Below are positions 8,489-17,873 of a stretch of 64,000 bases of DNA, one piece after another. Numbering within the stretch: position 1 is the first letter of the stretch; every line of letters begins with the position of its first letter. A program made the position numbers and the translations under genes. The stretch is from Collimonas pratensis (GTDB lineage: Bacteria; Pseudomonadota; Gammaproteobacteria; Burkholderiales; Burkholderiaceae_D). Where the stretch lies: NCBI RefSeq assembly GCF_001584185.1, contig NZ_CP013234.1, positions 2,542,001-2,606,000 on the forward strand. Direction: 5' to 3'. The notes below the pieces were generated by a model, which saw only the letters and a program-made list of their open reading frames with translations, was not told the origin of the DNA and did not search any database.

Positions 8489-11400
8489 TCAGATTCTGGC
8501 CGGGGCTGCCGGGCAGCCGCGCCAGTTAGAGCCGGCCGGAATCGACTCACCCTTCATGACCAAGGTCAGCGCGCCAAGTTTGGCGTTGTCGCCGACGGTG
8601 GCGCCGTACAGCACGAAGCTGCGCGGTCCCATGTAGACACGGCTGCCAATGGTGACGTGGTCGACTTTCATGACCCGGTCTTCAAACAGATGCGTCTGCG
8701 GGCAAGCTTGCGCATTCAGTTCGCTGTAGTCGCCGATGCTGACGCAGTCGAACTCGGTGATGTCGGTGGTGTTCATGTAGACGCCGCGGCCGATGCGGCA
8801 GCCCAGCAGGTTGAACGCCAGCGGCAGCCACGGGGTGCCGCGCAGATAGCTCATGAAATTGGGGATCGCAATCCCTTCATACAGATTGGTCACACCTTCC
8901 GAGAGCCAGACAAACCGCGTCCACATCGGTACGCTGCGTTTCTTGTAGCGGCCCAGCAGCAGCCATTTGAGGGCAGCGATAAAGACAAAAGTACCGATGC
9001 CGTACAGCAGGCCGGCACTGGTCAGCAATGAAATCACTTCACCCCACTGGCCGGCGCCAGCCAGCGGCATCAGGTTCAGCACCACGGTATAGCCGACCGC
9101 GATCACGATCGCATGCGGCGAGACGATGCGGAAACCCTCGACCAGCGCGCGACCCAGGCGGCGCCGGCGCGACGGCCGGAATGTCAGGTGCTCGGGGAAG
9201 CCGCTGGTTTCCTCGCGTGCCGGCAGGTTGATCGGCGGCGAGCCGAGCCAGGTGTCGCCCGGCTGCATCCTGCTGTTGTCCGGCACCCGCGAGTGGACGC
9301 CGATCAGGACGTTTTCCGGCAAGATGGTGCCATCCGGTACGTAAGCGCCGTTGCCGACGAAACTGCGGCGCGAGATCACGGTAGGTTTCATGGTGATCCA
9401 GCCGCCATCGATCTGTTCGTCGCCCAGCAGCACGGCATCGGCGATGAAGGTATCGTCGCCCAGCGTCAGCATGTCCGGCACGACGCCGAGCGCGGTCGAT
9501 ATTTCGGCATGGCGGCCGATTTTTGCGCCCAGCAGGCGGTACCAGAGCGGCGCGTAGACCGTCGCATACACGCCGTGCAATACGCTCAAGCTGGATTCCT
9601 GGATCTGGTTGACCAGCCATTTGCTGCAATACACATTGCTGCGCACCGGCCAGCTGCCGGCCCGCATGCGCGGCAGCAGGCTCCAGCGGATGCCGGCCGA
9701 GAGCAGGGCGGTGCAGACGATCAGGACGGCAGTCGCCGGGAAAGCCAGCACAAAATACTTGGCCAGCTGGAAGGCGACCTTGTTGCTCTGCAGCCAGGGG
9801 AACATATCGGTGTCGTCCAGCCAGTCGATCAGGATGAAGCTGGGGAATACCGGCATGAAGAACAGAGTCGTGATCAGCAGGGCGCCGAACAGGAAGAATA
9901 CTGATTCCCCCATCTGGCGCCGGCGCGTGACCGGCGGCCGCGGCTGCTTGCTGTCCGGATCGAAGGCGCCGACATCGCGCGCCGGCGAGCCGGTCCAGAT
10001 TCGTTTGGCGGGAACCGACTGGCCTTCACTGAGGGCGGTCTGGCCTTCCAGGTGGCCATAGGCGCCGACCCGGGTATCGCCTTCCAGCACTACATAGGAG
10101 CCGATGCAGCTTTCCCGCTCCAGCGTGATATTGCCGAGCAACAGCTCACCGTGCTCGACCCGGGCGTTTTCAAAGTTGACGGCATTGCCGACGCTGACGC
10201 CATCCTCGATCACCAGCAAGTCATGGGCGCGCAAGGTCATCGAGCCGATAATGACCTCCGAGCCGATCTTTGCGCCCAGCGCGCGCAGCCACCAGCTGTA
10301 CAGGGTCGAACCGCTCAGAAGATAGGCCGGTGCGGCTTCAATCAAGCGGTCGGTCAGCCACCAGCGATAGTAGGTCACGCCCCAGAGCGGATAGCGGCCG
10401 GGTTTCAGGCGGCCGGCGATCAGCCATTTGGCGGCGATGGCAATGGCGAATTCGAACAAGGTCGCCAGCAAGAACACCAGCACCGATACGGCGATTGCGC
10501 GGGTGATCGAGTCGCCAGGATCACCGGTGAAGAAATGGTAGGTAAAGAACGGCGCCAGCCATTGCATCATGCGCATCGCCACCAGCCATGGCACGGCAGC
10601 GGCTTGCGCCGCGCCGCACAGCCAGCGTTTGAGGTCGGACGGCGCACTCCAGCTGGTGTCGACGCCAATGCCGGCCAGCGGCGGTTCCGCCAGCACCTGG
10701 GCGATACGGCCGACGGTGCGGTTAATGTAGATGTCGCGCACCGTCACATGGGCATAGGCAGGGTCCGCACGCAAGGCGGAGGCGAGCTTGGCTGCAAACA
10801 GAGAATGGCCGCCCAGGTCGTTGAAAAAATCGGCGCTGCGCAGGATAGGCTGGCCAGGGAACAGCTTGTTCAACGCCGCGAACAGGGCCGTTTCGGCCGG
10901 CGTCTCGGGCGTGTCGGCATCGCCGCCCGCTGTCAGAGGAGCCGCCAGCGGCCTTGCCTTGAGTGCTTTGCGGTCGATTTTGCCGGAGGTCAGGCGCGGC
11001 ATTTCCGTCATTGCTTCAAAGAAGCCCGGCACCATATACGGCGGCAGGCGTTCGCCAAGTGCTGCGCGCAGGGCGGCGGGCGCTACTTCAGCGCCGCTTT
11101 CCGGTACGATGAAAGCAATCAGCTGGTCGATGCCGTCTTCCTGGCGCAACACTACAGCCACGGTGCCGACGCCGGGCTGGCGTGCCAGCACTTCTTCGAT
11201 TTCGCCCAGTTCGACCCGGAAACCGCGAATCTTGACCTGATCGTCGGTCCGCCCCAGGCACTGGACCCGGCCGTCGGCTTCGATGCGCGCCAGGTCGCCG
11301 GTACGGTATAAACGGCGATCGTGCTCGCTGCTGGACCATGGATTGGCCAGGAATTTTTCCGCGGTCAGCTCCGGTCGGCCGAGATAGCCTTCAGCGACGC

Positions 11401-12529
11401 CGGGGCCGGTAATGCACAGCTCGCCGACTTCGCCGCGCGGCAGCAGGACCAGGCCGTGCTCGACCGCCGGATTGATCACCAGCAGGCCGTAGTTGGGCAG
11501 CGGGCGGCCGATGGTGACCGCTTCATTGGCGCGCAGCTCCGCCAGGCTGGCCGAGACCGTAGCCTCGGTCGGGCCGTAGGTGTTGAATATATGGCGCCCG
11601 GTTTCCGGACTAGCCCAGCGGTTGACCAACGATTCCGGGCACATTTCGCCGCCCAGGTTGATGATGCGCAGGCTTGGTACATCTTGGTTGAACAAGGCCA
11701 GCAGTGTCGGCACCGCGTGCAGCACGGTGACGCCGTTGGCGGCCAGCGCCAGTGGCAGGGCTTCTGGATCCGAGGCGACTTCCTTGGGGGCGATCCAGAG
11801 CGTCGCGCCGACCAGGTAGCTGATCCAGATTTCCTCGAACGACATGTCGAAGGCGACTGAAAAACCTTGATAGACACGATCGTGCTCGCTCACGCCCAGC
11901 ACGGAATTTTCGCTGCGCAGGAAATGGCAGATGGCGCCTTGGGTGATGGCGATGCCTTTCGGCTTGCCGGTCGAGCCGGACGTGTAGATTACATAAGCCG
12001 GATCGCTGCGTTGTACGCCTTGGCGGCGCAACTGGGGAGCGGAGGACGGCGCCAGCAGCTGTTCCGCTGTCCATACCGTGCAGCTGAGGCTGGCTAGGCG
12101 CGGCGCAAACTGCGCGCAACTGACGATGCCGGGCGCGTTGGCGTCTTCCAGGCAAACGGCAATGCGTTCGACCGGCGTATCGGCGTCCAGCGGCAGCCAG
12201 GCGGCGCCAGCCTTGGCGATGCCTGCCTGCATGACGAGCAGGTCGATGCCGCGCGGTAACCAGAGTCCGACGATCTGACCGGGAACGACCCCGGCACTGA
12301 TCAGCCCGGCAGCGACCTGGTCGGCACGCTGGTTGAGTTCTTGATAAGACAGCTGATGCTCGCCGAAGATCAGGGCGATCTGGTGCGGCAGGCGCGCGGC
12401 GGTAGCTTCCAGTAGATCAGCCAGGACTTCATTGCGGATCAGTTCGGCCTGGGCAGCCCCGTGCAGGATGTCGGGGTGAGCAGAATAACCGCTGGCGGCC
12501 ACACTATCGACGAGCAAAGACTGGGTCAT
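8489..12529 (-). CDS. Pls/PosA-family single-module non-ribosomal peptide synthetase with membrane-hexapeptide tail
   Basis: A 1346-residue fusion. Residues about 35-545 are an adenylation domain with A3 YTSGSTGKPKG, A5 NTYGPTEAT, A7 YRTGDLA, A8 RTDDQVKIRGFRVELGEIE and A10 GKIDRKAL. A carrier domain follows, with DLGGHSLFAAK and its phosphopantetheine Ser near 575. From about 645 on there are three pairs of membrane helices, each followed by a left-handed beta-helix (hexapeptide) region, the layout of the poly-amino-acid synthetase family typified by Streptomyces epsilon-poly-lysine synthetase Pls. There is no condensation or thioesterase domain. By hand alignment to GrsA the specificity residues read D-M-E-H-I-L-T-V-S plus the A10 Lys; the acidic Glu at position 239 is compatible with a basic amino acid, but that is a weak inference. 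The product is unknown; no phosphopantetheinyl transferase is nearby. Confidence 0.9.
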   Translation of the reverse strand: MTQSLLVDSVAASGYSAHPDILHGAAQAELIRNEVLADLLEATAARLPHQIALIFGEHQLSYQELNQRADQVAAGLISAGVVPGQIVGLWLPRGIDLLVMQAGIAKAGAAWLPLDADTPVERIAVCLEDANAPGIVSCAQFAPRLASLSCTVWTAEQLLAPSSAPQLRRQGVQRSDPAYVIYTSGSTGKPKGIAITQGAICHFLRSENSVLGVSEHDRVYQGFSVAFDMSFEEIWISYLVGATLWIAPKEVASDPEALPLALAANGVTVLHAVPTLLALFNQDVPSLRIINLGGEMCPESLVNRWASPETGRHIFNTYGPTEATVSASLAELRANEAVTIGRPLPNYGLLVINPAVEHGLVLLPRGEVGELCITGPGVAEGYLGRPELTAEKFLANPWSSSEHDRRLYRTGDLARIEADGRVQCLGRTDDQVKIRGFRVELGEIEEVLARQPGVGTVAVVLRQEDGIDQLIAFIVPESGAEVAPAALRAALGERLPPYMVPGFFEAMTEMPRLTSGKIDRKALKARPLAAPLTAGGDADTPETPAETALFAALNKLFPGQPILRSADFFNDLGGHSLFAAKLASALRADPAYAHVTVRDIYINRTVGRIAQVLAEPPLAGIGVDTSWSAPSDLKRWLCGAAQAAAVPWLVAMRMMQWLAPFFTYHFFTGDPGDSITRAIAVSVLVFLLATLFEFAIAIAAKWLIAGRLKPGRYPLWGVTYYRWWLTDRLIEAAPAYLLSGSTLYSWWLRALGAKIGSEVIIGSMTLRAHDLLVIEDGVSVGNAVNFENARVEHGELLLGNITLERESCIGSYVVLEGDTRVGAYGHLEGQTALSEGQSVPAKRIWTGSPARDVGAFDPDSKQPRPPVTRRRQMGESVFFLFGALLITTLFFMPVFPSFILIDWLDDTDMFPWLQSNKVAFQLAKYFVLAFPATAVLIVCTALLSAGIRWSLLPRMRAGSWPVRSNVYCSKWLVNQIQESSLSVLHGVYATVYAPLWYRLLGAKIGRHAEISTALGVVPDMLTLGDDTFIADAVLLGDEQIDGGWITMKPTVISRRSFVGNGAYVPDGTILPENVLIGVHSRVPDNSRMQPGDTWLGSPPINLPAREETSGFPEHLTFRPSRRRRLGRALVEGFRIVSPHAIVIAVGYTVVLNLMPLAGAGQWGEVISLLTSAGLLYGIGTFVFIAALKWLLLGRYKKRSVPMWTRFVWLSEGVTNLYEGIAIPNFMSYLRGTPWLPLAFNLLGCRIGRGVYMNTTDITEFDCVSIGDYSELNAQACPQTHLFEDRVMKVDHVTIGSRVYMGPRSFVLYGATVGDNAKLGALTLVMKGESIPAGSNWRGCPAAPARI

Positions 12530-12831
12530 GGAGAAATCTGGGTGAAGGATGGCAAACCGGCGATGTTAGCACGGAGAAGATAGGTAACGTTCAGACAATT
12601 TTGCGCCAGTGGAAGGGTTTTTTCCAGTTGGCACTTGTAGTCCCGTTTTGTCGCTGTTACATGCTGTTTCCAAGGCATGGCCTGGCTCCCTATGATCGAC
12701 TTGCTAAGAGGAAACTATTGGTCGTATGATGGGGTATTCGCACCAGGATAGGCAAGTAGTTTCTTTTTTTGCATGATCTCTCATTCCGCTAAAGCTTTCT
12801 AACGGTTCAACTGTTACAGCGAGGTTTTGTG
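12530..12831. other. Divergent promoter region between the synthetase and the GGDEF-EAL gene
   Basis: About 300 bases without a gene. It must carry promoters for both divergent genes. An imperfect inverted repeat around 12610-12640 (GCCAGTGGAA...TTCCAGTTGGC) is the only structure I notice, and I cannot assign a regulator to it. Confidence 0.4.
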
Positions 12832-15654
12832 ATGCAGCGATTGAAGAAATTTTTGACGTTGGATGGCGGCCTGCGCTGGATCAAGGTAATCCTGCCTTTC
12901 CTGGCGATCGTTGCCTTGATGGTGGGACTGCTGGCATTCAGCATGAATATCCTGTCTTCGGTGCGGGCTTTCGTCGGCGGCGAGAGCCTGTGGTCGAAAG
13001 CGCAGAAGGAGGCGGTATTCCACCTCAACCAGTACGCCGTCACGCAAGCTGACGCCGACTATCAGAAATTCTTGAAGGCGCTGGCGGTGCCGATGGGCGA
13101 CCAGCGTGCGCGGGAGGAACTGGACAAGCCCGACCCGGACATGCGTGTGGTGCGCCAGGGCTTTCTCGATGGCGGCAATCATCCCGACGATATCGACGGT
13201 ATCGTCAGCCTGTATCGGAACTTCAAGAATTTCAGCCTGCTGAGCGAACCGCTGGCGAACTGGAAAATCGGCAACGATCTGATCCAGCAGCTCGACCAAG
13301 AGGCCCAACGCCTGCATGCTGCCATCAGCGCCGGTAATCCGGACCCGACGGCGATGATCGCCAGTATTGCCCGCATCCGCGAAATCGATGCCCGCCTGAC
13401 GCCGCTGGAACTGCGCTTTTCCGCCAGCCTGGGCGAGTCCTCGCGCCGGGTGCAGCGCCTGCTGTTGTTTGCGACGCTGGCGATCGCCATCGGACTGATG
13501 ATTTTCGGTAGCTGGATCTCGCGTTTCATCTTGATCAAGAGCGATCAGTTCAAGGAAGCGCTGAAGATCAGCGAGGAACGGCTGCAACTGGCTATGCTGG
13601 GCAGCAACGACGGCTTGTGGGATTGGGATATCCAGGCCGATAATATCTACTATTCGCCGCGCCTGAAGGAGCTGCTGGGCTACACCCTGGACGACGACGA
13701 ACCGACTCCGCTGCAATTCCTCAACTGTATTTACCCGTCCGACTTGGACGCGGTGCGCGCCAAGCTGACTGCGCATCTGCACGACAATTCGCCGTGCGAC
13801 ATCGAATTCCGCGTGGTGACCAAGGCCGGCGAACTGCGCTGGGTGCGTTCCTGTGCCCAATCGACCAGCAATTCGGCCGGCAAGCCGGTGCGCATGGCCG
13901 GTTCGTTTACCGACATTACCGCTCGCAAGCGCGCCGAGGAGCAGCTGTATGCGGCCAAGGAAAGGGCGCAGGTCACGCTGGAATCGATAGGCGAGGCCGT
14001 GATCACGCTGAGTACCGACGGCCTGGTCGAATACCTCAACCCGACTGCTGAAATACTCACCAGGTGGACCCTGGCGTCGGCGCGCGGCCTGCCGCTGGAA
14101 AAGATCTTGAATGTGGTAGGCGAAGCGTCCGGCAACCGGGTGCCGGACCTGATCCACCAGATCCTCGACAACAGCATGCCGGTCGAAAACGCCTCCAACC
14201 TGCTGCTGGTGTGCGACGATGGCAGCGAAGTCGCGGTCAACCTGTCGGCCGAGCCGATTCGCAACCTGAGCGGCGAGACCATCGGCACTGTGCTGGTGCT
14301 GCATGATGTCAGCAAGGATCGCGAATATGCGGCGCAGCTGTCTTACCAGGCCAGCCATGACGAACTGACCGGCCTCATCAATCGCCGCGAATTCGAACGG
14401 CGCCTGACTGTGGCGATGATCACCTCGCGCGACCAGCAGCGCCAGCATGCCGTGCTGTACCTGGACCTGGATCAGTTCAAGGTGGTCAACGACACTTGCG
14501 GTCATGCTGCCGGCGATGAATTGATCCGGCAAATCAGCGTCTTGCTGAAACAGCGCCTGCGCGACACCGATACCATCGCCCGCCTGGGCGGCGACGAATT
14601 CGGCGTCTTGCTGGAAAACTGCCCGGTGGAGCATTCGCTGCGGATTGCCGAGGGTTTGCGGCAAACCGTCGCCGATTTCCAGTTCGTCTGGTCCAACAAG
14701 CCGTTCAGCATCGGCGTCAGCATCGGCCTGATCAACCTGGCCGGTGAAATGCATACGCTGGGACAGATCATGAGCGCGGTCGACGCCGCCTGCTACCTGG
14801 CTAAGGAAAAGGGCCGCAACCGGGTGCACGAGTACCGCCTGGACGACAGCGAGCTGTCGATACGGCACGGCGAGATGGAATGGATTACCCGTATCAACGA
14901 AGCCCTCACGCATGAGAGATTCTGCCTGTTCTCGCAAGAAATCGTGGCCTTGGGCCAGAAATCCAGCGACGGCGTGCATTTCGAGATCTTGCTGCGGATG
15001 CTGGACAAGGACGACAACCTGGTGCTGCCGATGGTGTTCATTCCTGCCGCCGAGCGCTACAACCTGATGCCGGCCATCGATCGCTGGGTGGTCGCGACCG
15101 TCTACGCGACGCTGGCGAAAATGCGCAAACAAGGACAGGGCCTGGATATACAGACTTGCGCCATCAATCTGTCCGGCACCAGCATAGGCGACAACAATTT
15201 CCTGCATTTCGTGCAGGAGCAGCATGTGAAATTCGGTATTCCGCCGGAAATCATCTGCTTTGAAATTACCGAGACCAGCGCCATCGCCAATTTTGCCAAG
15301 GCCGCGCATTTTATCCAGGAGTTGCGGGGCGTCGGCTATCGTTTCGCGCTGGACGATTTCGGCGCCGGCATGTCGTCGTTCGCTTACCTGAAAAACCTGC
15401 CGGTCGATTTCATCAAGATCGACGGCGGCTTTGTCAAAGACATGCTGAACAGTCCGACCGACTATGCCATGGTCGAGGCGATCAACAAGATCGGCCATCT
15501 GATGGGTAAGCAGACGATTGCAGAATTTGCCGTCAATGAACGGATTATCGGCACACTGACTGAAATCGGCGTCGATTTTGCGCAGGGCTATGGCATCGGC
15601 CGGCCGCAGGCCTTCGGCATCGGCACTGACAGAAATTTGCTAAAAGCTAGTTAG
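12832..15654 (+). CDS. Membrane-anchored PAS-PAS-GGDEF-EAL cyclic-di-GMP protein
   Basis: A 940-residue signalling protein. Two membrane helices (about residues 15-40 and 215-240) flank a periplasmic sensor region of some 175 residues with no recognised fold. Two PAS-like domains follow (about 250-370, with GLWDWDIQADNIYYSPRL, and about 380-490), then a GGDEF domain with intact LGGDEFG near 585, and an EAL domain near 718-930 where the motif is EIL, with INLS, FEITET, DDFGAGMSSF and KIDGGFV present. The diguanylate cyclase half looks active and the phosphodiesterase half has its main metal and base residues. The ATG at 12832 sits seven bases after GAGG; a GTG at 12829 is the alternative. The adjacent cell-surface genes fit a biofilm role, but the direction of its net activity is not decidable here. 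Confidence 0.9.
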   Translation: MQRLKKFLTLDGGLRWIKVILPFLAIVALMVGLLAFSMNILSSVRAFVGGESLWSKAQKEAVFHLNQYAVTQADADYQKFLKALAVPMGDQRAREELDKPDPDMRVVRQGFLDGGNHPDDIDGIVSLYRNFKNFSLLSEPLANWKIGNDLIQQLDQEAQRLHAAISAGNPDPTAMIASIARIREIDARLTPLELRFSASLGESSRRVQRLLLFATLAIAIGLMIFGSWISRFILIKSDQFKEALKISEERLQLAMLGSNDGLWDWDIQADNIYYSPRLKELLGYTLDDDEPTPLQFLNCIYPSDLDAVRAKLTAHLHDNSPCDIEFRVVTKAGELRWVRSCAQSTSNSAGKPVRMAGSFTDITARKRAEEQLYAAKERAQVTLESIGEAVITLSTDGLVEYLNPTAEILTRWTLASARGLPLEKILNVVGEASGNRVPDLIHQILDNSMPVENASNLLLVCDDGSEVAVNLSAEPIRNLSGETIGTVLVLHDVSKDREYAAQLSYQASHDELTGLINRREFERRLTVAMITSRDQQRQHAVLYLDLDQFKVVNDTCGHAAGDELIRQISVLLKQRLRDTDTIARLGGDEFGVLLENCPVEHSLRIAEGLRQTVADFQFVWSNKPFSIGVSIGLINLAGEMHTLGQIMSAVDAACYLAKEKGRNRVHEYRLDDSELSIRHGEMEWITRINEALTHERFCLFSQEIVALGQKSSDGVHFEILLRMLDKDDNLVLPMVFIPAAERYNLMPAIDRWVVATVYATLAKMRKQGQGLDIQTCAINLSGTSIGDNNFLHFVQEQHVKFGIPPEIICFEITETSAIANFAKAAHFIQELRGVGYRFALDDFGAGMSSFAYLKNLPVDFIKIDGGFVKDMLNSPTDYAMVEAINKIGHLMGKQTIAEFAVNERIIGTLTEIGVDFAQGYGIGRPQAFGIGTDRNLLKAS

Positions 15655-15658
15655 AGGT

Positions 15659-15680
15659 CTGGCCTGCACGATCAGGCCAG
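15659..15680. terminator. Hairpin between convergent genes
   Basis: CTGGCCTG (15659-15666) and CAGGCCAG (15673-15680) are exact complements around a six-base loop, overlapping the ycaQ stop and directly after the GGDEF-EAL stop. There is no T-run, so it may be a weak or factor-dependent bidirectional terminator. Confidence 0.4.
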
Positions 15681-16892
15681 CGCTGCTTTCAGCATGCTGC
15701 GAAACGCGCGCGGGGTGCATTTTTCTATGTTGACCTGCGGCGTGCCATGCCAGGCGGCGAAGCGCTGCAAGGCCGCCGCCAGTTCGCTGGCCAGGCGCTG
15801 GGTTTGGCGGGTGCTGCTTTCCAGGTATAGCGCCTTGACTTCAAATATGCCCTGGCTGCGGTGGGCCTTGGCATCGAGCCGGCCCACCAGCGCGCCACGG
15901 TGCAGGATCGGCAAGGTGAAATAGCCGTAACTGCGCTTGGCCTCGGGGGTATAGCACTCCAGCCGGTAATCGAAATCGAACAGTTCCAGCGCCCGTTTGC
16001 GGTCCCATACCAGCGGATCGAAGGGCGAAAGCAGGCTGGTGACGGTCGGTTTCAGCTTGCCTGCGACGGCGTCCAGCGCCAGCTGGCGGTGATCCGGGTG
16101 GATGTAAACCGGCTGCTGCCAGCCATCGACGCTGGCTTTCAGCAGGCTACCGTCCGCCACAAGGGTTTCCGGATCGGGATCGGGGCGGCTCTTGGCGGTA
16201 CGGAAATAATCTCCGATCCAGCTGGCTTTGGCCACGCCCAGCGCCCGCACCGCTTTCAGCAACAGGGTGCGCTGGGTGTCGGCGTTGGATGGCATGCGGG
16301 CATCGTCCCAGTCCGGCAGGATGCGCTCGGCGAGGTCGTAAATCCGATGAAAATTATGACGCTTGGCGATCATCAGGCGGCCGGCGGTAAACAGCACCTC
16401 AAGCGAGCGCTTTTCCGGCTTCCATTCCCACCAGCCGCCGCCTTTGCCATCGGTGCGCTTGAAGTCGGCGGAACGCACCGGGCCGTTTTCGCGGATATGC
16501 AGCAGCAGTTTTTCTATGGTGGCGCGATGTTCTTCCATCCATTTGGCCGAGTATTTCCAGCCCATCGAGCCGGGGTCGATCATGCGATGCCGGAACAGGC
16601 CGTAATCCTCGATCGGTAAAAAGCAGGCTTCGTGGGCCCAGTATTCGAACAGCTGGCGCTCTTCCAGCAATTCCTCCAGCCAGCACTGCGGATAGTTGCC
16701 GAGACGGCTCCACAGCACCAGGTAAGGGCTGCGCGCTACCACGTGGATGGTGTCGATCTGCAGCACGCCCATCTGGCGGATGGCGGCCAGTACGTCTTGC
16801 TTGACGGCTTTCCTGCGCGGTGGATTGAGCAAGCCTTGCGCCGCCAGCTGCAGGGCGCGCGCCGCCGGCAGCGAGAGCTGGAGAGTGTCCAT
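15672..16892 (-). CDS. ycaQ: YcaQ/AlkX-family DNA glycosylase (winged-helix, crosslink repair)
   Basis: A 406-residue protein of the HTH_42 family. E. coli YcaQ (AlkX) is a monofunctional glycosylase that unhooks interstrand crosslinks and removes bulky alkyl adducts. The catalytic Q-x-D motif of the YcaQ subgroup is visible as LQIDTIHVVARSPYLVLWSR at about residue 45, and winged-helix-like regions follow, including FEVKALYLE near the C-terminus. It starts 12 bp after the stop of the Dyp peroxidase on the same strand, so the two are probably cotranscribed. Symbol given by family resemblance. Confidence 0.82.
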   Translation of the reverse strand: MDTLQLSLPAARALQLAAQGLLNPPRRKAVKQDVLAAIRQMGVLQIDTIHVVARSPYLVLWSRLGNYPQCWLEELLEERQLFEYWAHEACFLPIEDYGLFRHRMIDPGSMGWKYSAKWMEEHRATIEKLLLHIRENGPVRSADFKRTDGKGGGWWEWKPEKRSLEVLFTAGRLMIAKRHNFHRIYDLAERILPDWDDARMPSNADTQRTLLLKAVRALGVAKASWIGDYFRTAKSRPDPDPETLVADGSLLKASVDGWQQPVYIHPDHRQLALDAVAGKLKPTVTSLLSPFDPLVWDRKRALELFDFDYRLECYTPEAKRSYGYFTLPILHRGALVGRLDAKAHRSQGIFEVKALYLESSTRQTQRLASELAAALQRFAAWHGTPQVNIEKCTPRAFRSMLKAALA

Positions 16893-16904
16893 GCCGGCGC
16901 CGTC

Positions 16905-17792
16905 TTAGAGCGTCAGCGCTTGCAGGTCGAGGCGCTGGTCTAGCCGTGGCGGGCACCAGTAGTAGCCGCCGGTCACCGGCTGCGAAAAGCTGAACAGGGC
17001 ATCGACGATATCGTCTTCATGGCCGAGCATGCGGCGCAGGACGTTTTCAAAGCGGTCGCTGGATTCGCCGAAGGCGATGAATTCCGTGCCTTGCTGCAGG
17101 CCGTTATCCCAGGGCATGGAGTGGCGCACCATGTAAGCCTCCGGGGTAAAGCTTTCCTGTGCACTGCGCTTGACGTGGGCCGATTCCGGCGCATCGTCGA
17201 TTTCTTCATTGTCTTCGATGCGGCGGCCTATGGTAGCGTCGCGTTGCGCCGCCGGAAAGCCGCGGAAGCGCGTCAGGTCATGGATCCAGCGTTGCACCGC
17301 GACAAAGCTGGAGCCCTGACGGCCGGCGCCTTCCGCCATCAGAGCGGCTTCTACCGCAGCCTCGTCGAGGGGATTTTCGGTGCCGTCTTCATAGCCGGTG
17401 AGATCGCGGTTGTCGCGATAGCGGAAAGTGTCCTGGCTGTTGTCCAGCACCAGTGCGTCGGCCAGCAGGGCGACCAGTTGGGCGCTGCGTTCGAAGAGCG
17501 TGCTGCGGTCGTCGCCACGCAGCAGGATCCACAACGCCTGCTGGGTCGACGGCGCGCTGCAGCCGACGCCATCCAGCGCCGGGAAGGCGCGCAAGCCTGC
17601 TACATGCTGGGTGAGAGCCTGGACCAGCGGCAAACCCAGGCCGACGACGCCCCAGTCCGCCTCGAAAGTGTCGCGCAAACGCAGCAGCGCTGCACGAGGA
17701 TCGGCGCCTGCCAGGCGGAATGTGAGCGAACGGCCGAGTGGCGGAAGCGGCTGGAGGATGCCGGGTTGGGCGAGATCTGCAGTGACGGGCAT
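16905..17792 (-). CDS. Dyp-type haem peroxidase (YfeX-like)
   Basis: A 295-residue dye-decolourising peroxidase without an obvious signal peptide, so probably cytoplasmic. The family GxxDG motif is present as GYEDGTENP at about residue 133, with the distal catalytic Asp. VRHSMPWDNG at about residue 222 carries the proximal haem His and is followed by GTEFIAFGESSDRFE. It lies upstream of ycaQ with a 12-bp gap and downstream of hipBA. Physiological substrate unknown; YfeX-like proteins act on porphyrinogens and aromatic compounds. Confidence 0.9.
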   Translation of the reverse strand: MPVTADLAQPGILQPLPPLGRSLTFRLAGADPRAALLRLRDTFEADWGVVGLGLPLVQALTQHVAGLRAFPALDGVGCSAPSTQQALWILLRGDDRSTLFERSAQLVALLADALVLDNSQDTFRYRDNRDLTGYEDGTENPLDEAAVEAALMAEGAGRQGSSFVAVQRWIHDLTRFRGFPAAQRDATIGRRIEDNEEIDDAPESAHVKRSAQESFTPEAYMVRHSMPWDNGLQQGTEFIAFGESSDRFENVLRRMLGHEDDIVDALFSFSQPVTGGYYWCPPRLDQRLDLQALTL

Positions 17793-17873
17793 TACTTTTC
17801 CTTGAACGAGGGACGGGTGAAGAGGGACGATATTAGCGGATTCTGATAATTATTTCTGGGCAGGGCGGCAATT

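Noticed and set aside
12814..15498. An 894-residue minus-strand open frame opposite the GGDEF-EAL gene
   Set aside because: It is entirely antisense to a well-supported multidomain gene, has low-complexity Gln/Arg/His-rich composition and no family resemblance. Long antisense frames are expected in GC-rich coding DNA.
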